DNA of 64,000 bases. Origin: JAQIBY01 sp964418565 (GTDB lineage Bacteria; Bacteroidota; Bacteroidia; Bacteroidales; ML635J-15). The position numbers and the translations under genes were made by a program. Shown in pieces: positions 62,727 through 64,000 of the stretch. Position 1 is the stretch's first letter, and every line of letters begins with the position of its first letter. The notes under the pieces are model-generated. The model saw only the letters and a program-made list of their open reading frames with translations. It ran no database searches and had not been told where the DNA came from. The DNA lies in assembly GCA_964418565.1 (NCBI GenBank), contig CAYQMB010000001.1, positions 16,980-80,979 on the forward strand, written 5' to 3'.

Positions 62727-64000
62727 AATATCAAAACATACCACAACAACTTTTTGTAAAAAACCAAAATAAGCTTTTTGATACAATGGATAATGGCGAA
62801 CTGGCCATCTTGTGTGCAAATATTAATTATCCGCGAAACGGCGATCAAACCTATCCGTTTCGGCAGGATTCTGACTTCTTCTGGCTCACAGGCATTAATC
62901 AGGACTGGACTTGTCTGTTTATGTTCAAGGATTCCAATGGCACACCGGATACCGTTTTGCTGACCAAGGAAACCAATAAACGCATACAATTGTGGGACGG
63001 TCCCCGGCTGGACAAAAAGCAGGCTGCTGAAATCAGCGGCATTTCACATGTCGAATGGCTGGATACGATTGAGGATTACCTGGAGACTTTTCTTAAAAAG
63101 GCCACCAAAATCAGCATGAACGAAAAAGCCAATCAACACCTGACAACAAACAAAGAATCAGGATCAGGCATCCTGAAAAAGCATTTTTCGGAGTACTTTA
63201 AAGACAGAGAAATTCATGATATCTGTGAACGAATTAACGAGCTGAGGGTGGTAAAAGAGCCCGAGGAAATAAACCTGATCAAACAAGCTGTTTCCATTTC
63301 CAAACACGCCTATTTCAGTGTTTTAAACAGACTAAAACCCGGCATGATGGAGTACGAAATTGAAGCACTGATGCGGTATGAAATTTTAAAACGTGGTGCT
63401 GAAGATATGAGTTTCGCTCCCATTATTGCATCAGGAGAAAACGCCTGCATCCTTCACTACATAAAGAATGACAAAATGTGTCGTGACGGTGACCTCCTGC
63501 TAATGGATTTTGGCGCTGAATATGCACTCTACCCATCCGATTGCTCCAGAACTATCCCCGTAAATGGCAAATACACCGGCCGCCAGAGAGAGATTTATGA
63601 AGCTGTACTTGAAGTGTATTACAAGGCCATGAAACTGTTTAAACCAGGAGCAACCATCAACAGCATCAACGAAAAAACCGGCTTGCTGATGCAGAAAAAA
63701 CTCCTGGAGCTGGGGTTGCTTTCTCAAATGGACATTGATAATCAGGATGAAAATTATCCGGCTTATAAACAGTATTTCCCACATGGTACAACCCATTTTA
63801 TTGGCTTGGATGTGCATGATGTTGGTGGTAAAGATGTTCCATTTAAACCAGGCATGGTAATGAGCTGTGAACCCGGAATTTACATTCAGGATGAAGGCCT
63901 GGGAATACGCATTGAAACAGACATGCTCATTACTGAGTCCGGCGCCGATGACCTGATGGCAGATTATCCCGTGGAAATTGACGACATCGAAAAGGAAATG
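62723..64000 (+). CDS. Xaa-Pro aminopeptidase (M24B), 3' end outside window
   Basis: Removes N-terminal residues before proline. The frame is open to the window end (426 codons). An aminopeptidase P N-terminal domain (DQTYPFRQDSDFFWLTG near residue 37) is followed by the pita-bread domain with all five metal ligands: D262 in MDFGAEY, D273 in SDCSRT, His in HGTTHFIGLDVHD near 354-358, Glu in SCEPGIYI near 383 and Glu in GIRIETD near 398. The start overlaps the ispG stop by 4 nt, so translation is likely coupled. Confidence 0.95.
   Translation, partial: MKYQNIPQQLFVKNQNKLFDTMDNGELAILCANINYPRNGDQTYPFRQDSDFFWLTGINQDWTCLFMFKDSNGTPDTVLLTKETNKRIQLWDGPRLDKKQAAEISGISHVEWLDTIEDYLETFLKKATKISMNEKANQHLTTNKESGSGILKKHFSEYFKDREIHDICERINELRVVKEPEEINLIKQAVSISKHAYFSVLNRLKPGMMEYEIEALMRYEILKRGAEDMSFAPIIASGENACILHYIKNDKMCRDGDLLLMDFGAEYALYPSDCSRTIPVNGKYTGRQREIYEAVLEVYYKAMKLFKPGATINSINEKTGLLMQKKLLELGLLSQMDIDNQDENYPAYKQYFPHGTTHFIGLDVHDVGGKDVPFKPGMVMSCEPGIYIQDEGLGIRIETDMLITESGADDLMADYPVEIDDIEKEM

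Noticed and set aside
1..64000. Mobile elements, CRISPR arrays, tRNA or rRNA genes, prophage
   Set aside because: No transposase, integrase, repeat-spacer pattern or tRNA-like sequence was seen on either strand by reading. A tRNA or covariance-model scan would be needed to exclude a small RNA fully.

Overview
The window comes from a Gram-negative member of the Bacteroidota, probably a Bacteroidales/Marinilabiliales-like marine or anaerobic lineage (the order is an inference). The evidence is a complete sprA (core of the type IX secretion system, T9SS), two secreted proteins ending in T9SS C-terminal sorting domains, a gldA-type ATPase, Bacteroidota-style promoters (TTG or TTTG, about 19-20 bp, then TAnnTTTG) in place of sigma70 boxes, an ATP synthase cluster separate from atpDC, a 67-residue c subunit, a short epsilon subunit and a large-form ispG. 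LPS genes (waaA, lpxK, hldA) show an outer membrane. A B12-dependent class II ribonucleotide reductase suggests growth with little oxygen. The window is dense, with 49 genes (the first and last cut by the window ends). I see no tRNA, rRNA, insertion sequence, CRISPR or phage genes.

Layout. 0-5.2 kb: S46 dipeptidyl-peptidase (5' cut), gltX, an aldehyde dehydrogenase. 5.2-10.8 kb: a large minus-strand outer-membrane protein that shares modules with SprA, a divergent small barrel protein, waaA. 11-22.4 kb: nrdJ, then ruvA-sprA-gcvH. 22.5-27.7 kb: ispD and hldA (convergent), hemW, and an MFS sugar transporter with a ROK kinase. 27.9-33.5 kb: an NtrC-like regulator without a DNA-binding domain paired with an aspartase-like lyase, then three genes for a UDP-2,3-diamino-uronic acid sugar. 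33.7-37 kb, minus strand: purine nucleoside phosphorylase, lpxK, metK. 37-43 kb: bactofilin, atpZ-like, a small membrane protein, atpBEFHAG. 43.1-47.2 kb: two divergent phosphate transporters. 47.3-51.1 kb: a sugar epimerase, a prenyl synthase, atpDC. 51.2-57.8 kb: a cassette of secreted or envelope proteins, three of them thioredoxin-fold. 57.9-64 kb: a barrel protein, ubiX, comF, gldA, ispG and a 3'-cut M24 aminopeptidase.

How they fit together. Most genes are housekeeping or envelope biogenesis. The two regions with the most unexplained content are the 1155-residue outer-membrane protein at 5.2-8.7 kb, whose N-terminal third repeats motifs seen in SprA, and the 51.2-57.8 kb cassette, where a T9SS-exported thioredoxin with cysteine-bearing repeats sits next to a TlpA-like protein, a barrel protein and an Omp28-like CxxC lipoprotein. 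ATP synthase and phosphate-uptake genes are interleaved, which may reflect their shared substrate. Several intergenic RNA structures (before ispD, between atpE and atpF, after the uronate dehydrogenase, before nrdJ) are not explained by the coding map.
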